In this document: positions 11,481-23,350 of the stretch, piece after piece
How the letters are laid out: each line of letters begins with the position of its first letter
Position numbering within the stretch: the stretch's first letter is position 1
Assembly (NCBI GenBank): GCA_900155495.1
Contig: FTLJ01000249.1
Location: forward strand, 1-64,000
Direction of reading: 5' to 3'
DNA: 64,000 bases
Source of the DNA: Porogramme epimiltina
Lineage: Eukaryota; Basidiomycota; Agaricomycetes; Polyporales; Polyporaceae
Notes under the pieces: generated by a model
What the model saw: the letters and a program-made list of their open reading frames with translations, nothing else
What the model was told of the DNA's origin: nothing
The model's database searches: none
Position numbers and translations under genes: made by a program

Positions 11481-13628
11481 ATGTCGCTAAATACCTCAGA
11501 CGCATCGCCGCCCCCTACGCCGGGAAACCCTCTGACATCTCTTCCCGGGGTTTCGTCTCTTGACAACACCTTTGGGGTTGTTCTCATAGGCACATTCCTA
11601 AGCCTTGTGTATGTACTACTAACCGCATGTTTATGGCTAGCGATTTACTCTCCCATCTCTCTGACAGCCTGTACGGAGTTGTCATGCATCAAGTCTATGG
11701 TTACTACCGGACGTATCAACGGGATGCACTTTGGATTAGAATTGTGGTGGGTATGCAGTCTTTGCGTAAATCCGAGAGATCTGGAAGGCTGACGCCGTAG
11801 TCCAGGTTTTGATCACCTTGTGGGTGTCCCGTCGCGTTTGTAGACGCCTCTCAGTTTCTTACCGCACGATATCTATGAAGCATTCTAGAGACGGTCCACT
11901 CTGTGATGTGTTGTCACATCTGGTATTACTGAACTTGGAATCCCCAAGCTCCCATAACTCACAAGAGATGTTCCAGCTACTATTATCTTATCACGTGTTA
12001 TTTCAACCCCCCAGCTCTCTTGAACGACATCTGGTGAGTCAACGCCCTCCCTCTTTTCAGAGGCCGGCGAGTCACCACAAAATTGTATCAGGTCTTCCAA
12101 GATAAACTTTATCATTCCAGTATGTTAAACTTCTGGTGAATCAAACACGGTATTGAGGACGTTCTGGCGGCGATAGGGTTTGGTCATCATAGTGTCGCAA
12201 AGGTGGGTCTTTCTCATCACTTGCACGTAACAGGTTCCATCTAATGGCGGCTTATGGGCAGTTTCTTTGCGTGGAGGGTATACACGAGTGAGAATGTATC
12301 TTCGAGCCTCTCGGTGCGTTTATGAATGCTTTTCCAGTCGGTTCAAGGTACAGAATACTCGTCATGGTCGCGGTGAGTCATAGAGAATGTCTCAGAGGTC
12401 GTTTATTCACCCTCCTTTAGGTAGCATTCCTTCTAGCAGAGCTTGGTAGGCAATTTTCATGCGAATCGTGCAGTAGGTACTAACCATTGGACTTCAACAG
12501 CCCTCTGGATCGGTGCGTCTGGCACTAGACCCATTCGTTGATAAAGCTCACTCGTAAAAACTGCAAGCCGTAACTGTAAAAGAGCAAGTATTGGATGCCA
12601 TATTGGGTGTGCGCGACATAGTAGAGCTAATAATGAACTGGTAGTTTCCGTCACCCCACGTTGTACGGCTTGACACACTTAGGTGTACGTCGCCTCCCCT
12701 TGCCACACCGTGTAGCCTCCCCTGACATTTTATCACCTTAGTCCCTCATTACATCCGGAGCTGCTACGACTATCGTGGCGGACATTCTCATCACAAGTGT
12801 ACTCATTTGGACCCTCTGTCGAAGCCGCACAGGGTTCAGGAGGTGCGCCCCGTCCTGCTCTCATTTAACGTCGCCGACTGTGCTCACTGCTTTATTAGCA
12901 CGGATTCCCTTATCGACACCTTGATTTTGTATGCGATCAGTACTGGTGAGCTTGAATGGTTGTAAGCAGTCGTCTCATCGCTCATGCTAAGTTGTCCTAG
13001 GCCTGTTGACCACGTATGACTCCAACTGCTCGTGCTCCTGTTCGTTGCGCTGACTACCTTCTGGCATAGAATCTTCAACGTCCTGTTTTTCTTTTTTGTA
13101 AGCAAGATCTCCGGCTCGCATGACCGTTCCACGCATTCAATGTTCACACTCTAGACGGTGGTTCTCTCCTCCACTCTTCTTTTCACTGCGTTCGGGTTCA
13201 TTTCAACAAAACGTGAGGCGCTATTCTCTCAGTACAAACTAGACACTCACGCGCTCTCACCATCACAGTGTACTCTAACAGTTTGCTCGTGGCGTGAGTT
13301 ACCTCAAGTATTGTCGCTTCTGAAAATCCTCACTGATAACTTGTGTGTTATCCGTAGGTTGAATAACCGGGCACTTCTCAAGGGTAATAAGTCTACTAGA
13401 CAGTATACATCTGCCGCGCTCGAAAGTGCACTCCCATCGCGAGTGAGTGGCGAGTAAGCTCTTCACCTGCCAAGAGTCTCTGATCCGGCATTGCTACAGT
13501 CTACTCTTCGGCCTACGGACCCTCAAGAGCCAGGGATGGTCATCGAACTAAGACCTGGCTCTGAGTTCGATCGAACAAATGAGCGGAAAAGGGCACAGGA
13601 AGGCATGGATGGCGGGTTGAACGTATGA
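11481..13628 (+). CDS. DUF6534 family seven-transmembrane protein, tandem copy 2
   Basis: The paralogue of the gene at 7292-9454. Exon 1 starts MSLNTSDASPPPTPGN and carries SLDNTFGVVLIGTFLSL. Exon 2 reads LYGVVMHQVYGYYRTYQ. Further blocks are ILETVHSVMCCHIW, YYYLITCYFNPPALL (about 11975), IVADILITSVLIWTLCRSR (about 12775), TDSLIDTLILYAISTG (about 12910) and FTAFGFISTK with VYSNSLLVA (about 13265). The tail runs EFDRTNERKRAQEGMDGG to a TGA at 13628. The tail exon keeps the same frame as copy 1 although many residues differ. The third intron must use the TT|GTGGGT donor to avoid a stop, and copy 1 has an equivalent TT|GTGCGT site. Polytopic membrane protein of unknown function, probably intact. 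Confidence 0.8.
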
Positions 13629-13949
13629 ACGGTATATGAACAGTTTCTAGAGGCACTGGAACCCACGATACATAGACATACTTCAGTCAAATTGTATTCT
13701 TGCATCGGGGTCTTCATATACGAGTTGCTCTCCTACGAAGTGCGTGCAAGCAACACTGTTCTCATATGGTCATACACTCACCGTCGCTGCTACATAGTAG
13801 AGGAGCTTTCATTCGTCATGACGCGAATATGAGAGATGGTATAGACCAGCCCCGTAAATGTCTGGACTCTGAAGCCAAGCGATTCGATATAAGATACAAA
13901 TGAGAGCGATGATGTCCATGCACAGCAAAGTCCGCGTCACGTGATAAAC
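13629..13949. other. Intergenic between convergent genes
   Basis: The gap lies between the DUF6534 copy 2 stop and the stop of the BRCT gene on the opposite strand. It presumably holds both 3' untranslated regions. No further gene is seen. Confidence 0.6.
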
Positions 13950-16900
13950 TCATGTCCTCTTCCTCCCTCTCCCCCTCCTCCCTCTCGCGACGGGCCTCTT
14001 CCCCTTCCCTACTGCAGCTGAAGACGATGCTGCGGACCCTTCGAGAACATCCGGGAGCTGCGGCAACGTCAGCTCCTTCTCGAGCTGCAGATCCAAGTCC
14101 CACTCCGCGCCCCCACCCTCCCCAGGGGTCCGGTTCAGGAGGTACTTGAGCTTGTTCAGCTCCCCGTCCTGATCCGGGTCCGCGTAGGCAAGGTGTGGGT
14201 CAAGCGTGCTCGGCCGCTCGTCAGCGGACATACTCGTTTCCGCCTCGTCGGCGGAGGTGGGGTGTGGTTTGCTCTTTGCGCGTGCGGAACCTGGAGCTGG
14301 TGGGATGAGGTCAAGCTCAGGTGTGGGAACAGGCGAGGCGGCGGCGGCGAAGGCGGCGGCAGGGCTTAGGAGCGCTGGTGAATGTTCTGATGATGACATC
14401 GTGGACTACAGACGAGGAGAAACGGGGGAAAGTGTCAGAGACGGGGGCGACGTCCACTAGCTCCGGGGATCCGGCTGGCTTCAGTGATCTTCACATACCC
14501 TGGTGCGCTGCAAAGGCTTCGGGCGCAGACCCACGCGCGAGTCGTGGCGCTTCAGCTTTGTCGGCCCGCCCTCCTCTTCGTCGTCGTCTCCTCCCGAAGG
14601 TCGTTTACCTAGCAACGACGTGATGCGGTCTTGTATGTGCCTCGTCGATGTTCGCGCGAGCTTCTCCCGCCCGGAAGGCGTGCTGGGGGACCGTGGTGTC
14701 GCTGCGCCCGGCATGCGTAGTGGTGAGGGGGACTCGGATGACGGCACACGGTCGTCGAACACCCTTGACGGGATCGAGACGGCGTCACCTTCCGGCTCTG
14801 ACGCGGACGCAGGCTGGGTCGCGGTGAGGGGTACATTCGCGGGCGATCCACTTGAATGTGGGTCGTCACCGAGGAGCAAGGCGGGTTTACCAAACTCTTC
14901 AACCTCCATCTGCTCCGCCTGCCCGGGACGGAGGTCGTCTGGCGAGGGGTCGCGGTAAGACAGCGAGCGTGACCATCCCGCTGCTGCCTCCGCGTTCGTG
15001 ATGTCGACCATGGTCACCTCCGCAGCCTTCTCCTTGCCCTTGCCCTTCGGGTCGGGCCTTGGTGGTGAGGCAGGTGGAGGTTGCGACGCCATCCATTCGT
15101 TGTCCGCGCGCGGTTGCGGGACGACGGCCTGGATGTCGAGCCCATCCTCCTGCTCCTCGGCGGGTGCGTGCTCTGGGAGTGTGCTGGGTGGGATGGCGCC
15201 CGTGCGCGCAATAGTCGCCAGCCAGTCCATGGTGACGACGGGCGTGCCCCATTCCCGCGCTTTGTCCGCTTTCGCGCCGACCCCGGAGGGACACAGCAGA
15301 TGCGTTGAGCGGCGCGAGAAGTTCGGCGCAAGGGCGATACCTGCGAAGGCGGGTCAGTACGTGGCCACTGTTCCATCGCACTGCCTCGCCGACGCGCGCT
15401 TCGTGCACAGCTCCCGACCCGAGGTCGGTGCAGTCGAAGCCGAAGCGCGCGGTGCCAGAAGAGGCGGGGAAAGCTTAATGCAATACACTCACCCAGCGCA
15501 CGGAGCAACCGCTTTATCCAGCATGCCTCCGCGTGGTCTAACCCCGAGAAGCTCAGCTGCACGCTGTCCGCGCCATCTACGGGCGGTTGTGCGGTGAGCG
15601 GCGTGAACGCGACATGCTCGGCGGGATCGCAGACGCGCTCCGCGAATAGACATCGCTCGAGCCAGCACTCCGTCCGGAACTTGGCGCGCTCGTGCGCGTC
15701 TGGCTCCTGCTGGTAGAGCGTGCTCCCGCTGACGAGGCGCACGATAACAATATCCGCATCCGCATCGTCGTCGGGTCCCGCCCACGTCCCTCCGCAGTCT
15801 TCGATGGCGCGCTTGACGCTCGCGCACCGCGCCTCGCCGAGTGCGCGGAAGTGAAGGCCTTTGAAGATCGTGCGCGCGGCCTCCGACACCGCTGACGTGG
15901 CCTTCGCGAAGTCGTCTTCTGGCGCAAGACTGCCTGCCCTACTCGGGCCCGCGAGTGCGGACGTCGAGGCTATAGGGATGTCGGTCGAGATGCCCCCTTG
16001 CGCGTGAATGCTGCCGACAGACCGCTGAAGAAATGAGGAAGCGCGCGACATTGTTGACGATCGTTGGAAGGGCTGCCGCACGCCGCCGAGAGGGGTAGAC
16101 GTGTCCTTCACGGGGGGCATGAACGAGCGCGCTCGACGAAATGCTGAGATGGCGCTCCGCGGCCGGTCACCGTCACTATCATCGTCGAGGTCTTTCAATG
16201 TCCCTCGACGCGATGGCTTCGCGGGTGCACGGGAAGGTGATACGTCGCAAAATTGGTGCTGGGACGCTGACTGGGACTTGGAAGGACTTCGCACAAGCCG
16301 ACCACCCTGGACCTCGAACCCACGGTGCTTGAGGATGTTTTCCCAGAGATGTAGTGTAACGGCGGGGACACGCTTGACTGACGCGATCTCTTCCTCCTCC
16401 TCGTTTGCCGCGCCGGAAGCTGCGGGTCGTACGGGGTCCTCCATAGGCTGCGCTTCCATCGAAATGCTGCCGTCTGGGATGGATGAGGCTGCGGGCGGTG
16501 CGGACTCTGCAAATGTGTTCAGAACAGCGGATACCTAGTCACCAGCGGGTAGACAATACCTTGGGGTAGTGGCCGTGGCGGAGGTGGTGGGTTTGTCACC
16601 TTGTAGCGGTCTTCGTCGAAAAGCCCCCCGAACTTGAGTGAGTCCCAGAACCAGTCCTCCCAGACGATGTGGATCGCCGCCTCGCCCGACGCGTTGAACT
16701 TGTGGGCATATCGAACCTTTTCACTATTCGCTTCGCTTGTGTTCCCGCACAACAAATGGGTCACTTTGACGGGGCGTTCGAGGACTTTCGCGTAGGAACC
16801 ACCGGCTTTGTTGACCTCACGACTGATGTGTTGTCGCCTAATGCCGTCATCGATGCCTGAGACGCAGAGGACAACACTGGAGAACGGCTTTAGGCGATGC

Positions 16901-17518
16901 TCTTCTATGCTCTGCACGATATGTTACTTGGGGGAGATTGGGACGTGGGCTGTACTCACTTTCTGCACCTCGACGTCGTCTCCCCGCAGCCACACCTTGT
17001 AGCTGTCCTCTATCCATGAGGGGTGCATGATCGGTATTCTGTTCTCGAGAGCACACTGCGAACCTGGTAAGAGAAGTGTGGATAAATGTGTGAACAGGGA
17101 CGTACGCGGTACTTGGCACTCCCAGGTTCTTGAGCAACAAGGTGTGTGACTCTGTCGGTGAGGTCATTGGTAGACTGTGCGCCTAGTTCCAGTGCAAGCT
17201 TGAAGAGGGTGGTCTGCGGTGGTCGTTAGCCCTGGGTATGCTTCAATGCCCCCTGTCGGGGGAAGGGGTGGGTGGTTGCGAAGACAAACCACATACCTTG
17301 TCGTTGATGCCAGTTGCACATAATACGAAACCCTTGAACGGTCTTGGGCATGTGCCAGGAGGGGGTGATTCCTCATCGGAGACCAAGGTGTCGGGGGCAC
17401 CAGCCCATGCAGATTCAGGTGAGTGGTCCCTGCGGGCACCTGGTGCTGCTGGACGAAGCTTAACTCCAGGAACCTGCGTTCGATTAGATTGAGCCGCGGC
17501 GGGAGCCATAGAGGTCAT
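13950..17518 (-). CDS. Multi-BRCT replication/checkpoint protein, Dpb11/Rad4/TopBP1 type
   Basis: The family scaffolds replication initiation and DNA-damage checkpoint signalling in the nucleus by binding phosphoproteins through paired BRCT domains. Exon 1 (17518-17297) ends with FKGFVLCATGINDK, the start of BRCT1. BRCT1 continues with LALELGAQSTNDLTDRVTHL and IPIMHPSWIEDSYKVW. BRCT2 is in the exon beginning near 16917 (FSSVVLCVSGIDD, VTHLLCGN, HIVWEDWFWDSLKFGG). After a basic, Ser-rich linker, a second BRCT pair follows: FKGLHFRALGEARCASVK (about 15850) then LSFSGLDHAEACWIKRLL, STHLLCPSG and VVTMDWLATIARTGAIP (about 15200). The long acidic/Pro-rich C-terminus ends in a basic Arg/Gly/Lys stretch at 13950. 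The four-BRCT order suits fungal Dpb11/Rad4. The coding region is strongly GC-rich, unlike the neighbouring DUF6534 genes. The start ATG at 17518 is the first in frame before BRCT1. Confidence 0.85.
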
Positions 17519-17890
17519 GAACGCGCCTTCTTAGATCGATTTATCTTCCCCCGCCGGAAAGACATTGAAATTGTACGTGATGGGTATGTGGTATCTCAAT
17601 AGCCGTCTTGGTTTGATGTCTTGTGGGGTATACAGTTGCTCCGCCCGGATTGCGAGGGAACTCTAGAAGGGGAGAGTACGGAGAGTAGCACGTAGCAGAG
17701 AATGTCCAGAGTAACAAGAGAGGAGGATGACCGGGCGAGCGTCGACGGAGAAGTAGGTGGCTGGAGATGTCGACACGGTGAGCGACGCGACGGGTTTAGG
17801 GCCGGCGTGGACGCGAATGTCACGTGACTGAAAACTTGGCCCTTGGCGCTGTCCAGTACAGTGACGAGCACCCTTTCGTCATCGCCCACC
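17519..17890. promoter_or_regulatory. Shared intergenic region of two divergent housekeeping genes
   Basis: 372 bases separate the ATG of the BRCT-protein gene (minus) from that of the uL30m gene (plus). No clear TATA box is seen on either side. The arrangement suggests a short bidirectional promoter, which is inferred from layout only. Confidence 0.4.
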
Positions 17891-18280
17891 ATGTTCTCAG
17901 CCGCTTCCCTCCGCTCGTGTGCATCTGGCTCCGCCTCTACTTCAAGGCTTCTGTCCAGGACGCTAGCTACTGCAGCTGTCCCACAAGCGTCGTCCAGCGA
18001 GCCCCTTACCCATTTCCGCATCACACTTCGCCGTTCCGCCATATCACTCCCCGAAAACATCAAGGGCACGTTGGCTGCTCTCGGAATCCATCGCCGACTC
18101 CAAACAGTCTACCACCGACACACCCCGGATATCGCTGGCAAGATTCTCACAGTGAAAGAGCTCGTCACGGTGGAAAACGTGCCAGCGTCGGCTGTGCGGA
18201 CGAAGTTGGAGCAGAGGGAGGAGAGGAAGGCGCAGAGAGGCTACGCGGTGACCGGTTCAAAGCTGGAAGCAGATTTCTGA
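17891..18280 (+). CDS. Mitochondrial ribosomal protein uL30m
   Basis: A single-exon gene of 129 codons. The N-terminus is Ser/Ala/Arg-rich without acidic residues (MFSAASLRSCASGSASTSR..), as expected for a mitochondrial targeting peptide. The L30 core follows: FRITLRRSAISLPENIKGTL, a Leu-Gly-Ile-His motif, then RLQTVYHRHTPDIAGKILTV and VKELVTVENVP. The short basic C-terminus and overall length fit the fungal mitochondrial large-subunit protein L30 (yeast Mrpl33 family), a component of mitochondrial translation. The frame is open 16 codons upstream, but the ATG at 17891 sits in ACCATG context and begins the targeting-peptide-like sequence, so it is preferred. Confidence 0.88.
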   Translation: MFSAASLRSCASGSASTSRLLSRTLATAAVPQASSSEPLTHFRITLRRSAISLPENIKGTLAALGIHRRLQTVYHRHTPDIAGKILTVKELVTVENVPASAVRTKLEQREERKAQRGYAVTGSKLEADF

Positions 18281-19158
18281 CTGTACACGGGCCTCTAGGT
18301 GAGTAGCTAGACCATTCTCCACAGCCATTCGTCGCTCATTCCCGGCCACAGTCCTTTTGTTCTTCGCTGTATATCATCTTCACGACTAATTACCCTCATA
18401 TCCCATACATGTTCACTCTTGTGCAATGGCATTGCCGTCCCATCTACTTCTTTGTGTGCGCACGATCAGTACCGACTGTTCCAAGCTCGGAAGGACTCGT
18501 GTCACGAGATTCTTCCGAACAAGCTTTCTCCGACGTCCTTTCTGATGATTTATCCGACAAGTGGTCTCTATGATGCTGGTCCCCGCCGTCGCCGTTCAAG
18601 CCCCCGACAAATTCCATGCAAGTCTCGTGCCAACTCCTTCGCGTGGTCGGCACATGCAGCCTCCGCCGGGTGCCCAAATCCAGTACTCGTGACCAGCGGC
18701 ACTTGTACGGTAGAGTCCACATGCCTCGTGCTACGACACAACCTCGAGGATGATTTGACGTCAGTGATGGAGGTCATCACTTTTTTTGCGCTGTGAGTTG
18801 CCTTTGGAGCGTCTCCCAGCTGAGCCCTCCGAGTTTATGCTTACTTCAAGTGACCTCTAAAGTGTCTTACTGAACTCCCTCACCTAACATGCAGCTTTCC
18901 AAATGACATTGTTGTACCGGAGTAACTGTGGCACGGCATCGTTCATTCCCGGGCAAGCCACTACTTCACCTCGAAGACTCGGCATGACACGATGTTCATC
19001 CGTTCCGCGTACCTCAACTAAACCTCCGTCTCGCTTCCTCGCCCAAGTCGGACCCAACCCCCGCTTGTGATCTCTAGTCACCCCCTCCGCCGCGACGGGC
19101 AATTCCTCGGTGTATTAACGGAAAGAGCGCTACCCGCCAAGTTGACCTCGCCATCCCG
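18281..19158. other. Intergenic before the cellulase, no supported gene
   Basis: Open frames up to 125 codons (18419-18796 plus) lack recognisable domains. The left part likely holds the 3' end of the uL30m transcript and the right part the upstream region of the cellulase. Confidence 0.5.
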
Positions 19159-19183
19159 CCCCGCTTCGCTCTACATATATAAA
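19159..19183 (+). promoter_or_regulatory. Cellulase core promoter: TATA box and a CCCCGC motif
   Basis: TATATAAA at 19176-19183 lies about 55 bases before the ATG of the endoglucanase. CCCCGC at 19159-19164 is the complement of a sequence fitting SYGGRG, the consensus bound by the fungal carbon-catabolite repressor Cre1/CreA. Glucose repression is usual for this enzyme class, but a single six-base match is weak evidence. Confidence 0.5.
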
Positions 19184-19235
19184 CGAGAGCTCCACATCGA
19201 CGCCGATACCAGACCCACTACCCTCGGTGTCGATC

Positions 19236-20952
19236 ATGAAGTCGGTGATTCTCTCGCTCGCTGTTGCATTGGCAAGTGCCGCTCCTGCGTTCTCCGTCGC
19301 GGTCTGGGGTCAATGTGGTGTGAGTATCTTCAATGCTTGTGTCGCTTTTAGTATCTGACAATAGGGACACGCTACAGGGCATTGGCTACAGTGGCTCGAC
19401 GTCCTGTGATGCGGGCTCTGGCTGTGTCGTGTTGAACCCTTGTGAGTGCCTCGCCACCCCTCTTCCACTCACGAGGTTCTAATCTTACTTCTTTCCGCCT
19501 CAACCATTCACCCTCTCAGACTACTCTCAGTGCCAGCCCGGCGCTGCGACCCCTACGTCTACCACGCCCACGCCGACGACCTCGGCACCGTCCTCGCCAT
19601 CTGGTAGCAATGCGGTCTGCCCCAGCGCAAAGAACAAGTTCCAGTTCTTCGGTGTCAACGAGTCCGGCGCTGAGTTCGGCAACACGGCTATCCCTGGTAC
19701 GCTCAACAAGGACTACACTTGGCCGTCGCCCAGCTCTATCGATGTGAGTTTCTTCGTTGCATCCACAGACGCCTCCAACTAACGAGCCTTCCCCCGCAGT
19801 ACTTCATGGGCCAAGGCTTCAACACCTTCCGCATTCCATTCTTGATGGAGCGTATCAGCCCTCCCTCTTCGGGCATGACCGGTGCCTTCGACTCCACCTA
19901 CCTTCAGGGCCTTAAGACGATCGTGAGCTACATCACGGGCAAGGGTGGCTACGCCCTCGTTGATCGTATGCATGTTTCAGTCATGCCCTCGAACGTATCT
20001 GACACATGACGCATAGCCCACAACTACATGATCTACAACGGAGCGACGATTTCCAGCACCAGCACGTACGTCGTCCTTACTCCTACCTTTCACCCATATC
20101 CCTGACCGTTTTCTTTTAGCTTCCAGGCCTGTGAGTTCTCTTACCTGAACGCATACGTATTCCATGACTGATGGGTTTACGCTTTACAGGGTGGAAGCAG
20201 CTCGCTTCTCAGTTTGTCAACGACGACCACGTCATCTTCGATCTCCAGAACGAGCCCCACGACATCCCCGCTGCGACCGTTGCTCAGCTCGTCAGTTTCT
20301 TCTTCCTAACGTCTCTGTTTGCGGCAGGCTCACCTGGGCACACTACAGATGCAAGCCGGTATCAACGGTGTCCGTTCGGCCGGTGCGACCAAGCAACTGA
20401 TCCTCGTTGAGGGCACGAGCTGGACCGGCGCCTGGACTTGGACGACCTCGGGCAACAGCGCCTCCTTCGGCTCCCTCACGGACCCCAACAACAACATGGC
20501 TATTGGTCCGTCTTGTCCCCCCCTACTCATCTCTTTAGCTAACCGACTCCGCTTCTACCACATAGAGATGCACCAGTACCTCGACTCCGACGGCTCTGGC
20601 ACGTCCGACCAATGCGTGTCCTCGACGATCGGCGGCGAGCGCCTCCAGAACGCGACCGCGTGGCTCCAGCAGAACAACCTCAAGGGCTTCCTCGGCGAGA
20701 TCGGCGCGGGCTCGAACCCGACGTGCATTTCCGCTGTGCAGAGCGCGCTCTGCACCATGCAGTCGAGCAACGTCTGGATTGGCGCGCTCTGGTGGGCTGC
20801 GGGCCCGTGGTGGGGAGACGTGAGTGTCGTGCCCTCGCCCCTTCGCACGGACGCTGATGAGTATGTCGAGATAGTACTTCCAGAGCATCGAGCCCCCCAG
20901 CGGCGCTGCAGTCGCTCAGATCCTCCCGCAGGCGCTCAAGCCCTTCTTGTAG
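19236..20952 (+). CDS. Secreted endo-1,4-beta-glucanase, CBM1-GH5 (subfamily 5 type)
   Basis: Hydrolyses internal beta-1,4 bonds of cellulose outside the cell. Exon 1 encodes a signal peptide (MKSVILSLAVALASAAPAFS). It is followed by a CBM1 cellulose-binding module with four cysteines (VWGQCGGIGYSGSTSC..GC..YYSQC) split over three exons. A Pro/Thr/Ser linker leads to the catalytic domain, starting FQFFGVNESGAEFG. Catalytic landmarks are FDLQNEPHD, with the acid/base Glu (about 20240), and GFLGEIGAGSN, with the nucleophile Glu (about 20700). Other blocks are RIPFLMERISP, EMHQYLDSDGSGTS and GALWWAAGPWWGDYFQS. The frame ends QALKPFL at 20952. At least eight exons are needed, with short introns. 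The order and length (about 390 residues) match Trichoderma-type EG II homologues of basidiomycetes, and all key residues are present. Confidence 0.93.
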
Positions 20953-21157
20953 AGCATAGACAAGGAATGTCGGAGGCGAATGGGCGAATGCAAAAGAGAC
21001 TCAGGAGTTTGTTGTATCTACGTAGCAAGGTAGTTTCCCGCGAAATGCGTTGCTACTTCCCGGTGATCGATATTGTGTGCGCGACGCGAAGACAGCCATA
21101 CAAAGAGCTTAAATATGTGACGCGCCGTCATGTACCCCATTCTCCTCCCTGTCTCCT

Positions 21158-23350
21158 TTATATCCTGGCCCTGCCTTGAGCTCGATCACTACTCCCGTTG
21201 AAATGTCTCGGTCCCTTGGGACAATCTCCTTTGACAAAACTGAGTACGTGTCTTGTAAATTTGCGCGGCATATGAAGGTTCACCTGTGTCGACCCTGTTT
21301 GATACGTCTTACTATCTGGCACGTATCGACCGTATATCGTGGTAGCGACCTCCGCGCCGCTGGCGATAACTTGCCCTGTTGCCCTGACGTTTGCTCGCAT
21401 ATTCAACCTGCGGAGGATTAGAGGACGATGTTAGGACATTTGATATAGAATGAAACCGAGGGGTACTTACGCAACAAGAAGAGTGTTGGAGTAAGCTGAA
21501 GAGAAAGTCATTAGAAGCTCATGGTTAGAGGAGTATATGCGCTCGCCTTTGGTCATGACGTGTCCGAACGCGATATAAATCAGATCACTAGGATAGGCCA
21601 CCGCCTAATTGAAACTCATGTTATGGCAAGTAATACGGGAGTGGTACATGGCTTGAACTCACGAAGATAAAGGCCAAGATATTGAGGATACTAGAGGCGA
21701 CGTCATTAGCAATCGCTGCTGTATACAAATGCCATATTCAAGGCACGACGTACGTTGTGACTAAGCCTGTCATCCCAAAGTCAGATGGAAACAGACAAAG
21801 AAGTCGGACAGAAAGCTGACCAGTGCTAATTGCGTACAGAATCAGTAGACTAACGATAGAGTCAGTCCTAGGGAAGATACCGCATGTCAGTTATATTATC
21901 ACAGAATATTATAGCAGAGACCATGTGCTTACCTCTTCATTCCCGTGCGGCTCTTACGAAGGGTGATCACGAGCACGCTGGTAAGCAATATATCGGCGGC
22001 CATAGACATTCCAGCTCCCGTAGACAACAGCCACTATTAGAAGTGCAAATGTAATGTTCAGCGTTGGAGCTCTAGTGTGTAAGGTCCAACTCACAGTTAG
22101 GTGAACGAAATCTCTGAACGTCGGAAGGGCAAAGCTGGATACCAATATCAAATGTCAGATACTAGGGATAGCTAGGAGCCCAAGTCACTAGTAGGAACTA
22201 CGTACGCCTCAGCCGAGGTGGCTTAATACGATAGACGTGAGCGAAATACTCTGAAGTAGGCCACAAGGACTAACCGAACCAAAATGCTATTGACAGACCT
22301 GTGGTGAATTCACGAATAAACAGGTACAGCAAACCATTTACCTAGTTCGCCTACAAGCAGTGCCATCTACAGTCATGTTAGCTATTTTCTTCGAATATAC
22401 GAGATGAAGCATGCTCACCGCGACCACAACAAGCACTCTGTACTTCGGGCCGACTACATGCAACAAACTTAGTGGCAGAATATCACTGAAGTATAAATCG
22501 CACCCATGAACACACGCCAGGCAAAGAAGCTAGCAGATTATATGGCGTAAGTTCGGCTCTGATAGTATTAGAACAAACATCAAAATGCGTACCTTTGTGA
22601 AAGTATGATAATTATCCCCTGTGCATTGATATCCCGTCACTGCCATGACTATGATTACCCATATGGCCAGCCTGGACGTCACGTACTGATAGAGCAGTGA
22701 CAATCTTGATGGACCTGACTCGTCATAAAACGAAGTTAGACAGCTTAAGAAATAAAATAGGAACCAAAAGTACCGCACCATGTTCCGTACATCAACGCGG
22801 ATGGATTAAAGAATGAAGTTACTAAGTAATAGTAGCTGCGATCGTTGACGTTCAGGTAACTGGGGCGGGCATTATTGTACTCACTTACCACATATGACAG
22901 CACGTTATAGTATGTGCCATCTCAAAGATCCTGGTGGAACCCACTCCTCTTCAGAGGGGTATAGCCCTTGGATTGAAACAGTTTACTCACATAGTAAGTG
23001 ATACCTGCGCTCCGTGAACGAACAAGTTTATGCCGCATTTTAAGGAGGGTAATTGAGGGTCGCAGAGCTCACTATAGTTTTAATCCACATCGCGTCTCCG
23101 GGGTATGTCCGGTAGTATCTGTACGACTGATGGAATAACATTCCAAATAGCCTGAATTCGAAGTCGACGCCGTTCAGGGTAATTAGCTGCCTATTACCAC
23201 CCGTTAGAGCAACAGCACTCACCCAAGGCTGATGAATGTTCCAAGCAGTACTGCACCAAATGTGCTATCCAGAGACGGTATGGAAAGTGACTGAGCCGGA
23301 AGGCTCTCGGACGGCGCCGTGGAGGGAATGACTGAGTCGTTCAGCGACAT
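21158..23350 (-). CDS. DUF6534 family seven-transmembrane protein
   Basis: Starts at the ATG at 23350 with a Ser/Pro-rich N-terminus, then SIPSLDSTFGAVLLGTFISL. Exon 2 carries LFGMLFHQSYRYYRTYPGD (about 23120). Later blocks are FFAWRVFMGA (about 22515), WLLSTGAGMSMAADILLTSV followed by LRKSRTG (about 21990), TDSIVSLLILYAISTG (about 21835), YPSDLIYIAFGH (about 21570), AYSNTLLVA (about 21490) and the tail exon starting LNMRANVRATG, which ends at 21158. All family landmarks are present in order without a stop inside a block. The gene ends about 200 bases from the convergent cellulase gene. Polytopic membrane protein of unknown function, in tandem with the gene at 24429-26559 on the same strand. 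Confidence 0.78.

Larger units (their letters stand above)
10960..13628. repeat. Tandem duplication, unit B
   Basis: Second copy of the unit described at 6755-9454, in the same orientation about 4.2 kb downstream. It includes the 5' flank and the complete DUF6534 gene at 11481-13628. The left boundary is approximate. Confidence 0.8.

Noticed and set aside
14503..16538. Several long plus-strand frames within 14.2-16.5 kb
   Set aside because: Antisense shadows of the GC-rich BRCT gene; only the minus strand shows BRCT motifs and consistent splicing.
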